Source of the DNA: Monosporascus cannonballus
Lineage: Eukaryota; Ascomycota; Sordariomycetes; Xylariales
DNA length: 64,000 nt
Direction: 5' to 3'
Assembly (NCBI GenBank): GCA_004154925.1
Contig: QJNS01000154.1
Location: 62,001-126,000, forward strand
Both the position numbers and the translations under genes were made by a program. Shown here piece after piece: positions 26,085-38,907 of this stretch. The number at the start of each line of letters is the position of its first letter. Within the stretch, counting starts at the first letter, position 1. The notes under the pieces are model-generated. The model was not told where the DNA came from and searched no databases. It saw only the letters and a program-made list of their open reading frames with translations.

Positions 26085-26396
26085 TTATCAGGAAGGCCCT
26101 TATAGCTGCGACGTAATAACCACAATCCGTACGGCCAAAAACATAGCTGGACAGGCTTCTCCTATATTGAATTACCCTTGGAAGGCTTATGGAAAAATGT
26201 TTCGACAGGTAGTTGTTGCGTCATAGCCATAAGGGCGTTCCGGACTTAATTAACGCCAACCTTTTTACGATTGCGATACAACAACTACAACTCGTACGGC
26301 GAAAAAAATTCACATACGGGTTTTTCCCATATAAAATATATTAGGGAAGCCCGGTGCACAATGATGCGACCGGTAATTATGCTATCGCATTACCTC
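26085..26396. repeat. Two tandem fold-back units
   Basis: Two diverged tandem units of about 150 bp (about 26092-26240 and 26268-26396) share a collinear order of motifs: GCGA..TAA/CAACAAC.AC, CGTACGGC, a central stretch, and a closing block. In each unit the start is an imperfect inverted repeat of the end; for example GCGACGTAATAAC faces GTTGTTGCGTC in the first unit. Each unit could therefore fold into a hairpin. The units are GC-normal inside AT-rich flanks. No coding capacity is seen. Confidence 0.45.
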
Positions 26397-26426
26397 AGCT
26401 AGCTCAGGCCTCCCTGGCTCGTTTTC
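26390..26426 (+). repeat. Inverted repeat with 54093-54128 (left member)
   Basis: The 37-bp sequence beginning TTACCTCAGCTAGC and ending CTCGTTTTC recurs in reverse complement at 54093-54128, with about five differences that appear to be transitions plus one indel. The two copies flank the retrotransposon nest and face each other. They may be terminal inverted repeats of a decayed DNA transposon or scattered copies of a short repeat. Confidence 0.5.
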
Positions 26427-28199
26427 TCAATTTCTTCAAAGTTACTCAAATACCGCTTTACAACGCTAAATATTAACTAATAAAATCCCAAATCCGTATA
26501 ACGAATTAATAGGACCTAAATTAAAATTACGCTAAAAAATATTTCGATTTATAATTTTATTTTAAAAAAAATTAAAATCAGTAATAATGTAATATTAATA
26601 AGTTTTTAAAATTACATATTTATGTATATATAATGATTTTAATTATAATTTATAATTAATATTATTGTTATTTTTATTTAGTATTGTTAATATTTTAAAA
26701 TCTTAATAAATTTATTAATTACAACTTAAATAGTTTATATTATTATTGCTTTTTCTAAAATATAATAATTTCGAATTTTTACGTTTCTTTTACGTAAATA
26801 TAAATTAATATTTTAATAATAAGAACGCATTCGAATAAAATTCGAAAATATTATTCGTAATAAATTTTTTTCATAATAATAATCGAATTTATAATACGAT
26901 TATTTAAATTAACCAATCAATTAACGTACTAAAAAACCGAATATATAATATATAATTAGCCTGCAAATATTACTAAATATTTATTAATTTTAGTAATTAA
27001 AGTTTTATTACATATAAGTACTATAATTTATTATATAAGGGATTTATAATTTTTATAAACAAGTTTATATTTCGTCTTTTATAAAAAGACGTTTTTTAAA
27101 TTAAACATTTATATATTTAGAATAAAAAATATACTACAATATACAATATAAAATTAAATAATTCTGTAATAGTAACAATACGAATATTTTTAAATATTTT
27201 TATTTATATTAATTAAAAAAAACTTAAAAGTAATTAATGTTATTTTGAAATTTTTTAATAAATCGAAAAACGAAAAAGTTTTTTTTAACGTTTTATGCAA
27301 AAAATAATAATTCCGTTTTAATTACAAAAATAATTATGATATTTTGTTTACTTATTTTTCGTTTAATTATTCGTTTAAATAACTTAATAATATATGTTTG
27401 GAAAATTTTTTAATTGATAATATTATATTTAAAAAAACGTCGTTTTATATATTTGTCGGATTTTTGCTACCGGATTATAAAACCTATATTTTGATAGCAA
27501 TTAAATATAATATAATTTAATCGATTATTTCGCAATATACGGTATTAAGGTTTAAGTTAAATTATATTAATCGAGATATAGCAAAAGATATATCGAATTA
27601 GATATTAATTATTATATATAAAATCGAACTTATTTTTTTAATATATAGTAATTAAATTCGGATTAGTTAGATTAAGGTTATGCAACAATTTAAAGGTAAT
27701 TATCCGCGTATTTAAAAAGTTATTTAAATATTTTTTAAAAATAAAATCAATTTATTTATTTATAAAATTAAATTAAAACAATTAGATTTTTGGCTTAATA
27801 TAATTTTTGATTATTTCGATATTAAAGAATTATTAAAGAGTTTTACCCTTTATAAAAATATATTATTTCTTAAATTTTTAAATTACTTAATTAACGAAAT
27901 GTTATCTTTTTTTGCAGTATATCACGATAATATCGTTAACGTAAAAGAAAAAAAGTACCTTTTAACGAAAAAAATAACAGGATTTATAAGGATCGGGATT
28001 AAATTCTATGTTTTTTATAGTATTGGTAAAGGTTTTTTATTATAATAACGGTAATTTCTTTAAGCTATATAAGGTTTCCTTAATTAATAAAATTTTGTTA
28101 CAATATAGGTACTTTAATAGCGTCCTTATATAAACGTCATATAGTAAATTTGTATAAACGAAAAAATTAATAACGTTATATTATTTAAGTTTTAAGTCG
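26427..28199. other. AT-rich RIP-degraded sequence, probably copia 3' part
   Basis: AT-rich sequence with stops in all frames. It lies downstream, on the minus strand, of the copia integrase and reverse transcriptase start. It probably includes the rest of the copia reverse transcriptase and RNase H, but I could not recover their motifs. Confidence 0.4.
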
Positions 28200-30100
28200 A
28201 AATAACTTACGATAATAATTAACGTTTAAAAGGACTTTTCGGTAAGCGTAAACGTATATATTATTATATGCGTTTTTAAGTTATTAAATACTACGTATTA
28301 CAAATTATGTTTTATATTTCTATAATTAACCGTCCTTATCGAATTTGTAAACGTATATCTATATACATTTTAAAACCTGTTTCTCCTCAGAAAAAAAATT
28401 TAATTAATAATTTCTTAAAAATCCATGTTTTTATAACTTTGTAAATCAGTTTTTTAGGCTTTTAAAAATCTTTGCTTCAACGGATATATAATTCGTTTTT
28501 TTATAGATTTGCGGCAATAAAAGTAAATTACGTTTATATACCCTGTTTTGCAATTTGAGTATTTTTTATATATTAATAAATTAAAGTTTTTCCGATTAAG
28601 GCGGCGCATATTTCAGGTTATTAATTTTTTTTAAAAATTTTCGCAGCTTATCGGCCGGTTATCGATTGTACTAATAAAATGGGTTTTACGGTCTGCGTTA
28701 AACGCGGTTTCTTATATTTTGTAATCGTATCGAAAAAATCGTTTTCGATACGAGATGTACAGTAAACATTTTTTAACCGTGGGATACTTTCGTTTTTTAT
28801 TATTATTTTAGGCTAAACAATATAACAAAAACTTAAGGCTACCTTTATTTTTCTCGTCGGCGTAATAATCGTAATAATTATCAAAATAAACGTTAAAAAG
28901 GAAATGATTTAAGGGATAGGAATAATTCGAATATAACGGTTATATAAAGATAATTAATCCTTTGTAAATAAGCGTATTTTTGCTTATTTTATACGTTTTT
29001 TGGGTTAATACCGCTTTATTTTATAACCTTTGGTTCAACCGGTATTTAAATTATTCTATTTAGATCTTTATTCTTTTTGTATATATATATTTAGGTAATT
29101 TATAACTTAATTAAATATAAATATTTGTCGAAAGATACGTTGCAATTTCTTTTCGTTAATATAAAAAAGTTCGTCTTTAAAATCTTTAATATCCTCGAAA
29201 AAGATAATTTTTTGGTTAAATTATATTTTTCGAATAAGAATAACTCTATTCGTTAAAGGGTTCCAAATTTCGTAAATATTTGTTAATCGGTAACCGATAA
29301 AGTAACCGATCTAAACTTTTAAATTTAATCTTTAAAGCTTTTATTTTTTTTCATAACGGTTTTCGTTATAACATAAGTTATATAACCGTTAATTCTTAAA
29401 TAAACTTATTAACGTTTGCGATTAAGCATTATTATACCGTCCTTATATACCAAATAAATATAATAAGCCTTATACGAAATATATTAAAATAAAGCGTATA
29501 TAAACGTTCGAATATATAGGTATATTACCACTTTAAAAATATATACGATTAGGAATAATAATATTTTAACGTTATTTCGTATTACGGTCGTTTTTTTCTT
29601 AATTATACCCTTTAAACGTTTTGTATTTCGGTTTTAGGTTTGGGTATAAGGTATTAAGGGCTTTAATTTAATATTAAAAAAGGGTAATTACAGTATATTT
29701 CGAAGTAAAACTTTTTTTAAAATTTCATTTTCCTATTAAATTATTTACGGAAAAACCTTATTTTGGTTTTTAAAAACGTTTAGAAAATATCGGAATATAT
29801 TAATTAATGTATTTTGTTTTTGGTTCTTAAAATAAACATCTTAGATATAACTTAAATACCTGTCGATAAAAAATATTACATATTTATATTGTTCCGAGTT
29901 TTTTTCAAAATCTATATAGTCGATAACTATTTTTTGATTTAATCGGAAAGTATTTTTCCTTAATGTATAACGTATTTATCTTTTAATTTTCGCTTTGCCG
30001 TATACCTAGTATTTGACCGTCGTAAAGCCTTTTAATCGCACCTTTTTTATATACGACGAAAACTAAGCCATTATTTTAAGGCCTAAATAACTTAAGCGTA
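28200..30100 (-). mobile_element. RIP-degraded Ty1/copia retrotransposon (integrase to reverse transcriptase)
   Basis: On the minus strand, ignoring stops, the integrase core reads IDYIDF..., then FFIDRYLSYI, then DVYFKN near 29960-29820. Near 29670-29580 it reads PYTQT*NRNTKRLKGIIKKK, the decayed form of the fungal copia motif PYT..QNG.AERSGG.I. Further downstream, near 28355-28280, it reads VYKFDKDG*L*KYKT*FVIR, matching the start of copia reverse transcriptase. The order integrase before reverse transcriptase is diagnostic of Ty1/copia. The full limits are not resolved. The 5' part probably extends to about 31.9 kb, with an LTR possibly within the GC-normal islands at 31985-32545. Confidence 0.75.
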
Positions 30101-31984
30101 AATACTATATAATCTTATCGCTGATACGTAATAGTTTTGTAATTTTTAAAATAATATTTCGTTTACAAGTCGTAAATATTATATTAAAAACTATTACGTG
30201 GATATATTCGAAAATAAATTAATTAAATATATTTATTTCGAATATTATTATTAATCCTTTTATTATCCTATTAATATTCTTGTTTCGGAATTATTAAAAT
30301 AATGTTAAGTTATATGCGAAATTTTTATAATAGGTTATATCGTATAAACGTAATGTCTTTATACCGTTAAAGCTTTAAAATAACATATTTATTTTTCCGT
30401 AGTTATTAATCGAGACGAAATTATTATTAACGTATATTCTCTTACCTTATATAGTAAGTTTATAATTATGGAATTTATTAATTACGTTAAAAATATATCT
30501 CGTCGATCTTAAATCTAAAATAAAAAAATTTCTTAGAAGGTAAAACGAAACGTTTATTACGCCGCGCGCTTAATTAATTAAAAAATACGTTAATATCTGT
30601 TTTTTTAAAAAAATTATTCCGTTTTTTAGATATTTAAATTTTTTATGCTTTTTGATAACCGGTTAATCTTTTCCTTTAGGGATTAATCAGAAATTATTTT
30701 ATTTTTTATATAAATGGTTATAACTTTATTAAAGCGGAAACTTTCTGGGGTTTTATTAGGGAAAGCATAATAATATTAGGGTAATCCGTAATAAAGATAT
30801 ATATAAGCCTTATAACGGGTACCCTGGGTATCCGATTCGTTAAGTTTCCGTTTGCTGTTATTTCGGTCCGAATATAAACCATTACTGCTGCCTTATTTTA
30901 AAACTCGCCCTAGGGCTTTGCCCCGTAACTATCGGTTAGTAAATTAAGTTTCGTCTTAATTAAGATTATCTTAATTAATGGGGTTTATGGGAGCCCCGTA
31001 AAAGGTTGGAAATGCTACTTTGAAACTTTTTAACGGTTGTTAATAAATTATGTTTTAGTAATCCAAAAGGCTGGTAGTTATTTCCTGATAACTAATTAAC
31101 CCGCTGTCGATCTTAGCTTTTTTTATTATTTGGAAGGTAATTATCCAGGTTCTTATAATGGGGGCCAGTACCGTATATAAGTCGTTAACCTATATAATCG
31201 TTATTTTCGTTTTTGGAATACCGTATTACTATTTTAGGGCCATAACCTTCTGTTATTTTACGATTTATTTATTTAGTTTTTTCGCCGATTTCGAAATTTA
31301 TTTTAATCGTTCGCGGTATTTTCGTTAGGTGTTAATCAGGAATCTGCTGTCGTATATTTTGTCTGATTTAACCAGTTTGGCGTACCATTTTCGTAAATTT
31401 TTTCTAAGAAAATTTTTTTAATTGCTGGAAATATCGATTTTAAAACTTATTTCGGAAGATCGTTATGGCTTTTGCGGAAATTCTCGTATTTGCGATTTTT
31501 GTAAATATACGACGTAAAGTCCTAATTATAGGTCTATTTACTTTCGGTCGTTATTTTAAGAGTATTTATTGAATATCCCGTAAAATTAATCTTTTCGGTA
31601 ATTTTTCCGGACGATAAAAATGATAATAAGGTGTTAAAACGTACCGTATGGCGAATATGTCTTTTAGGATAAAAAGTTATATCGGGTTTTATTAGTTTAA
31701 CAGGTTACGGAAATAACTGATTAAGATCGATAAAGTCCTAAATATTAAGCGCGTACGCTTTAAACTGGAGTTCGCCCTTAAAGCGATCCTAGTCCTTAGG
31801 TCTCTTATAGATAACTAAGGACGTTAACGATACGGTCGCTATTATTAATATTGGAATATATTAATAATTATTACTAATATTTAGCCTATATCGTTGTAAC
31901 AATAACTGATTAATAAATATATATACGAATTAAACGAATAAGACTTTTAATTGTCAGATATAAGGGATATCAGTTGCGTTATTA
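30101..31984 (-). other. RIP-degraded sequence, probable copia 5' region
   Basis: T-rich on the plus strand, like the integrase segment next to it, so probably the same minus-strand element (gag and protease region). Segments at 30.8-31.2 kb are less mutated. I could not identify gag or protease motifs. Confidence 0.4.
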
Positions 31985-32545
31985 TATTTAACTAATTATG
32001 TACGTTTTCGCAACGCGTACCACTTTTATGTAGCTTAGCAACGAAATATACATGTTCCGATCAGAAGGTGACCTTTCCGTATTTGGTGTGCTATAGCACA
32101 CCTGGCTAGCTAACAGGTTTCGCACATATATTAAGGAGTTCCTTTTTGCCATAGGTTTCACCGTATGCATTATCTACAACCATCACCACTCAGCATATTT
32201 TTCTATCACTTTAATTATCGAGGTTTAAGACTATTAATATAATCGGATTAAGTTCTTCATCTTGATAATCTCTTTTTATATCGTAACATAGGTTGCTTAT
32301 TCGCATTGATCAAAACCAATTCTCTTCTACATTAATTTAATATTATAATTATATTTATATAAGGGAATAAATATGTAAGCGAGGTGATAGCCGAGTAATC
32401 GCAAACCAGTCCAAGAAATAGATATATCAACAGATTTCTATCTGGATTATATGCGTATTAGCCTAGGTATGGGATTTTGTAGTTATTCTAAACAGGTAGA
32501 TCGACGACTGGTCGCCGACATTTAGCCGTACCTCCCGGGTTTTTT
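31985..32545. repeat. Two GC-normal islands, possible copia LTR
   Basis: Islands at about 31985-32175 and 32375-32545 stand out from AT-rich flanks. On the minus strand the outer island contains TGTCGGCGACCAGTCG (plus-strand 32505-32520), which could be the TG start of a copia LTR. No second copy was found by eye near 26-28 kb, so the assignment is tentative. GTGTGCTATAGCACAC near 32087 is a perfect palindrome. A 60-codon frame here is not a credible gene. Confidence 0.35.
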
Positions 32546-35500
32546 TATTTCCTTACAATTTATAATATAATATTTAGGTATGATATTCTTATATGTAATA
32601 TTATTATTATTATTATTTCTTATAATCATATTTTTTTCAAAGAATTAATAGAATTTATATTTTAATTAAAGTAGGATTAAAAAATAAAATAATTTTCTAA
32701 AACGTTTTAATAATATTTTAGTAATCTTTAATATATTTTATTAATTTATAATTAGTATTATTTTAATTTAAAATTTTTTTTAATTACTAAGTTTTATGAA
32801 TATAATAATTAAAAACTTTCTTATATGTTAAGATTAAAACTTATATTATATAATAAATTCCGTTTAATCTTGCTAAATATAATTAATAAAAATATTATCG
32901 ACCATGCTTATTATATTTATAGAAACTGTGTTTTGGAAAATATATAAATTTACTTTTTAATTTATTGTTAAAATATTTTGATTTCATTATAAAGATTTAA
33001 AAATAATTATTCATATATGGAAAATATAGGTTAATTAAATCGCAATAATAAATTTATATATTAACTAACACCAATTTTTATTTATTTTTACCTTATAATA
33101 TATATATAAATAAAATTTTTATTTATAATTTTACGTATTTTTTAAACTGATTATATAACCGAAATATATAAAATATAAGTCATTTTAAAAACAAAATATC
33201 AATTTTTAAATAAAATAAAGTAATTATATTAAAAAATTAATAAACATTTATTTTTTCTAATATTTTATTTTTTAATATATATAATATTTATATATTTATA
33301 TTATTATTATATAAAATTCGCGTCCGATATAAATCATTTTGGTAAAATATCTTTTATATTTATAATTTGTGTTAATATATCTTAATTCAAGGTTTTTAAA
33401 AAAGAAAATATATCAAACTTATAGAATATAGATATTTTTATTTAACCGCAACTGAATTTAAAACTATTCTATATCATATAATTTTTTAAATATTTTAATT
33501 ACATTAAATAAATATCAACAATTCCGATAAAAATTGTTTAATATTATTAGTTAATAATAATCGTTTTTATAATATAAGTAATTAAAGAAATGGATTGTAA
33601 ATTTTTTGTTTTTAATTTATAAATATAGCTTATTTATATTGTTTTTTAAATAACGTAGTTTTAATTACAATATACGCAAAAATTATTTTGTTGCATTATT
33701 ATAACGCCGCAAATATTTTTAATACCAACATTATTTTATAATATAAAAATGCGTATTAATAAAAACTTTTAATATGACTTTTATTTTCTTTAAAAAATCC
33801 AGTTTTATTTATATTTCTTTATATATTATATATTGTAACGACGCTAATTATATTCAATAATTAATACAGTTATCAATTTCTATACGGCAGATTAATATAA
33901 TTAAAGTTCAAAAATATTTTGATTGAATATTATATTATATAATATTAAATTTAATTTCATATAATGCAACAAATAAACATAAAAAATATTTAATTTAAAA
34001 ACATAAATATTATATTTTGAAATTTATTACCTAATTTGGCCGCTCGAAAAATAATATATATAATATTAATGTTATATTTTTTATAAATATTGTTTTAATT
34101 AAATACCGTATATTTTTATAATATAAGTTTCATATCTGTTATATCTTTTCACCAATTAAACGTTACGTTATTCGGAAGTTTCCTAAAGAAATTGTTATAT
34201 GTATTTATTTTTATTTTAAGATTTGTATCGTATTAAAAAAACATTTATTTCAGATTAAAAAGAATAAGTAAAAATCCGATAATATAGTATTTATAAGATG
34301 AAAAAGTTTGAAAATTATGTTTACCGATTCTAATAATGCCATATTTATTATTAACAACGTGAATAAACTTAATTAATTAAATACGATAAAAAACGAAAAT
34401 TAACTTTTAAATAATTGTACCGCTTGTGTCTGAAAAATCTTTAATATCGAATGTATTAAAAATAATTAATTCTGATTAACAGAAATATTTTATATACGAA
34501 AATATTATAATTTTATAACATAAATTGTCGATGATTTAATTAATAGTTTTAATTAAAATAATTCGTTACTTTTTCATTATAATCTAATAAATAAAATAAG
34601 GATTTATCGGACGAAAATAAATCGTTAATATATATATATATTATAATTCTAAGCTTTATATTTAGATTTCCCTATTAATATAACATATTTATTTCTAGTA
34701 AAAGCATTATAAATTAAACTTTACTTTATATTATAATAATAAGTATATTTTTAACGAAATTAATATAAATAATTAAATTAGTAATTTAGGTAATTTTAGT
34801 TAAATATATCTTATTCCAACTTTTTATATTTCGTAAAATGATACAAAAATATCGTATATTTCGAAATTGAATACAACCAATTAGTTGAGACTAATTCGTA
34901 TATCTCGTTTGTAATTCATTTACTAATTAACGTTTTTATATCATTTTTGAAAAGAAATTTTTGTTTTACAACTTTTCACATATTATTATAATTTATATGT
35001 TAATAGTCTTTTATATTTTGGGATTTTAAAACTTTATTTGTTTTAGACATAATATTTATAGTTAAATTTCCTGTAAGACTTTTATTTAAATGATATAACA
35101 GTGCTAAATGCTTAAAAATTATGTATTGATATTTTTCGGTATATTTTTATACGAAATATATATATATATTATTCGTATAACTTTGTAAATTATCATACCT
35201 ATAAAATTATAAACCTTTTTTCGTTATATTTATATGTTTTTCGATTTATATAATTTTTCGCTCAATTATATAAACTGAAATGAATTAAAACTTCGTAATT
35301 AATTTAATAATTTAACAATTTATACAATCTATATAATTGATTATAACGTAAAATTTTATTTGGGTATTTATTTTAAATCTTTTTAATTCGAAATCTTATT
35401 ACCCGTTTTTAAAGTTATTTTTAAGGATAAATTCTTTTTCGTGAATATTATTAATAAATTTATATTCTTTTGCAGAACTAATAAAATTCTTTCAGTCTTT

Positions 35501-36811
35501 TCGAAATTTATTATTGAAAGATATAACGAAAACTTTTTTATTATATTACTAAAACAAGGTTTTTAACTTTCAGAATATTGAAGAATATATAAAAATATGT
35601 ATAAAAATATAAATTTCGAATATTATATATAAACACTAATTAATAATTATTATATCGTAAATAACATAATGTTATATAATAGAATAAATATTATTCATTA
35701 TATATTAAATAATTATTTAATTATATTTAATTTCTATATATTTAAAATAAGGATATAAATTGTGTTAAAAAGTCTTCAGAAAAATATACATTTCATATAA
35801 TTTATATATAATTATAAAGAATTTTTGTAAATATATATATCTTTAAAATAGTTTTATACCGTATTAATTATTCGTTAATTTCGTTTGTATATTATATAGT
35901 ATTATATATTTTTATTAATATTAATAATATATTCGTAATCTTATAATATTATTAAGGTTCTTAATTATACTTTCTTAATGCTTTATATTTATAATTGTAT
36001 AAATATTATAATAATATTACAGCTATTTTATAAAGCAAAATGCGGCAATCTTGTTTCGAAAATGTGTAGCAATTTAATAAAACAGTAAAATATATAAAAA
36101 TTATAATAACCTTAAATTAATGTTCAAAACGAATTATATTAATTACGGCATTATTACTTATACTTTATTTCTCGTTATATATATAAATTATCCTAATTAT
36201 GAATAATAAAAACAGGATATTTAAGAATGAATTACTCGTATATATTATAAGAGATTCGACTTTCCAAATCTTATCGGAAGTAATAAAGACGATAAGCAAC
36301 AATATTAATATTTTCGAACCATTGCCTTAAAATATGTCCAATAACTGGCTAAAGCAAAAAACTAGCCCGAAAAAAAATAATGCTCGCAAAAAACCCCTTT
36401 TGTTATTATAAATAATATAATTATCAAATGGAAAAAAAAGTTAATTCAGCGGACGGTAAAAAAAACATTATAAAAAAATTATTATAGACTTCTATTTTTA
36501 ATTAGTATTTATTATAAATCCCCAGAAAAAAAAGGTTACTACAAATATGTTAATATATAGGAAATTTTGAAAACGATAATCAGAATAACGTATAATAGGA
36601 TATAATTACAAATATAAAAAAACCATTTATTCGATAAAAAAAGAAACTGTAAGAAAATGAGAAGTAATTAATATAACTTAAAGGAAAAGTACGCCGGCAA
36701 CAATAATAAATATAGCAGTTTAACGCGTTAAACGAAAAAATATAGATAAAATTTGACAAATTCGAACAGAGGTTAAAAAAAAGGTTATTTATAAAAAAGC
36801 CGCAAAATAAC
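32546..36811. other. AT-rich sequence, in part the left portion of the interrupted chromovirus
   Basis: Extremely AT-rich with stops throughout. The ATAAC target duplication shows that the sequence ending at 36811 was originally joined to 49306. At least the last few hundred bases are therefore probably the gag-side part of the chromovirus whose pol lies at 49.3-52.8 kb. Its left end and 5' LTR could not be located. I recognise no genes. Confidence 0.45.
36807..36811 (+). other. Target-site duplication ATAAC (left)
   Basis: ATAAC directly precedes the left LTR and recurs at 49301-49305 directly after the right LTR. This is the 5-bp duplication expected for Ty3/gypsy integration. Confidence 0.85.
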
Positions 36812-36999
36812 TGTAAAAGGCTTCACTTAAGCGGTCTGCAATTAGTTGCTAATAAGAGTTTATTTTCTAGCTAAAGAGAAAAGAAAGAGAAGATAAAAAT
36901 ACAGTTATATGTGTTCGCATATAAGGCGTTGCGCTAGTGCTGCTTGGTATCGGCGTTTGTCCGATGCTCCATAATAAGGCTCCATATAGCCTTATTATA
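36812..36999 (-). repeat. 3' LTR of the outer gypsy element
   Basis: 188 bp, directly repeated at 49118-49300 with small indels. It keeps clear GC content (GCGGTCTGCAATTAG, CTAGTGCTGCTTGGTATCGG) although the internal region is heavily AT-mutated. Confidence 0.85.
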
Positions 37000-38712
37000 T
37001 TACCTTTTACCTTTCCCAATAGGAGTTAATTTATCGCAAAATTAATTATTACGTTAATTTTTAGTTTTTAATTAGTCCGAAATTTGAAAATTTATTAATT
37101 TTTAAATTAAGCTTAACTTAAGTAGCTAATTATAAATTAATTATGCGTTAAATAAGTTTATATATAAAAATGCGTTTACGTTTTTATCCGTTTTAATTTT
37201 TTTATAATAATAACTTAATTCGGTAAGTTAATTTTTATTAATACCTATAATAACGTTTTTGTACGTTATTTCGTAATAATTTAAAAGCTAATTAATACGT
37301 TATAATGCCGCAAAAATACTTTATAAAAAAGACGTTTTTACGGTTTCGGGTCCTTTTGGTAAATCGGAATCCGCCAAAACTTTTCGTACATTACGTATTC
37401 GCGTTACCCTGGACGAATATCCCGCCCGTATTCGCAATATGCCCTATTTTATCTATATAATTCGTTTTGCCGAAAACCTAGACGCGTTTTATTTAAATTA
37501 AAAAATATGTAATTTATTTATACGTTGTTTATTTGTTATTTTTAAAATGCTTATTATTATAGGCAAAAAGGTGGTCTATTATTAGGTTTATATTGGTTAT
37601 AATTATAAATATCTCGAAATAAGTACTTTTTCTATTTTTATTAATATATTTTTAATGTGGTTTTCGTATATTTTGCGGATATTTCCGAATTTCGTTACAT
37701 AATTAACGTATTTTCCGAAATTACTTTTAATTATGATTATCGAAACCTTAATAAATTCGCTTTTTTTACGTATCTTTTATATTATTTCCTTGTTATTAAC
37801 CTTGGCTTAGCGGTTATCCGTACTTAGGAAAAAACGGATGCCAAAGCCTTATATTCGCGTTTTAAATTTTCATACATTATTCGTTCCGAAATAAGTTTAT
37901 GGCCTTAGTTTTTGGCTTATGCGATATTTATATATAGGTTAAGCTGCCGGTTTTGCCGGTTTTTCCGCCCAGCATAACAAAGAACATATTAAGCATAAAA
38001 ATAACAAATCCCGTTATATAAGTTTTTCTTGCGATATTTCCGCGTTTTTTACGTATTATTTATTAATTTACGTTATAAGCTAAATTAATAGCCGTTAATA
38101 ATTACAATATTAACGTTTTCGAAAACCTCGTAATCGTAATTTAAGCGGTTAAAAAAAAGGTTCTGGTTTTGCCGGAATTTAATATAAATAAAGCCGAATA
38201 ATCGCGCGCCTTAAGTACGTAATTTCCGCGTAACGCTAACGTTGTAAATTCGGAAAATAAATTATTAAATTTATAAATTTTTTAAAAAAAATAATTAAAT
38301 AATTTTATAGCTGGCATATTACTTTTATAATTCCTACCTCCTTTTTAATATGTTTTATTTATAAATAACAAAAGCGTTATTTTAGCGTTTATTTGCGAAT
38401 TATATGGGGTTATTTTTAAACGGTTTCCTCAAATCTTTTATATTGTTTACGCGCCGTCCGGCCGGTATTTTTGGGCTGGACTTTTACTCGTCCGCTTTCG
38501 GGTAGCACGTTGGATTTGAGGTCCGTTATTAGTGGCTGCATTGCCGTATTTTTCTTCGAACTGCTGTAAAGCCGCCGTATCTGCAAATTCCTCGAGCAGC
38601 TCCCAAATCGGTTTTGCGTAGCTTAACCACTTTACCTGGATTTGGCGTATAAAGCCTTTTCTTATTTTCTTAGTCCGGGCTTAAAGGATGTTTTCGATTT
38701 TGAATTCCGGTT

Positions 38713-38717
38713 CGTTA
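38713..38717 (+). other. Target-site duplication CGTTA (left)
   Basis: CGTTA precedes the left LTR of the inner element and recurs at 44323-44327 after the right LTR. Confidence 0.85.
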
Positions 38718-38907
38718 TGTTACAGGCTAGAGCCTATAGGGCAGCTCGGGCTTACGGAGCGAGCTTCTTAGCCCGAGCTTACCTATATGTATATAGGAAG
38801 CAGCCACCTTGCTGGTGGCTAACTGTTTCTCCCTTTCCCTCCTTACTTTAAATATAAACCTTCGTTAGGCCGTATTTCCGTTTAACTTACGTATCGTGCC
38901 CGTTATA
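38718..38907 (+). repeat. 5' LTR of the inner gypsy element
   Basis: 190 bp, starting TGTTACAGGCTAGAGCC and ending CCCGTTATA, the RIP-mutated form of CCCGTCACA seen in the partner. It aligns to the partner without gaps. All of the roughly 28 differences are transitions. Confidence 0.9.

Noticed and set aside
38642..38851. 69-codon open frame
   Set aside because: It crosses the target duplication and the left LTR of the inner gypsy element, so it cannot be a host gene.
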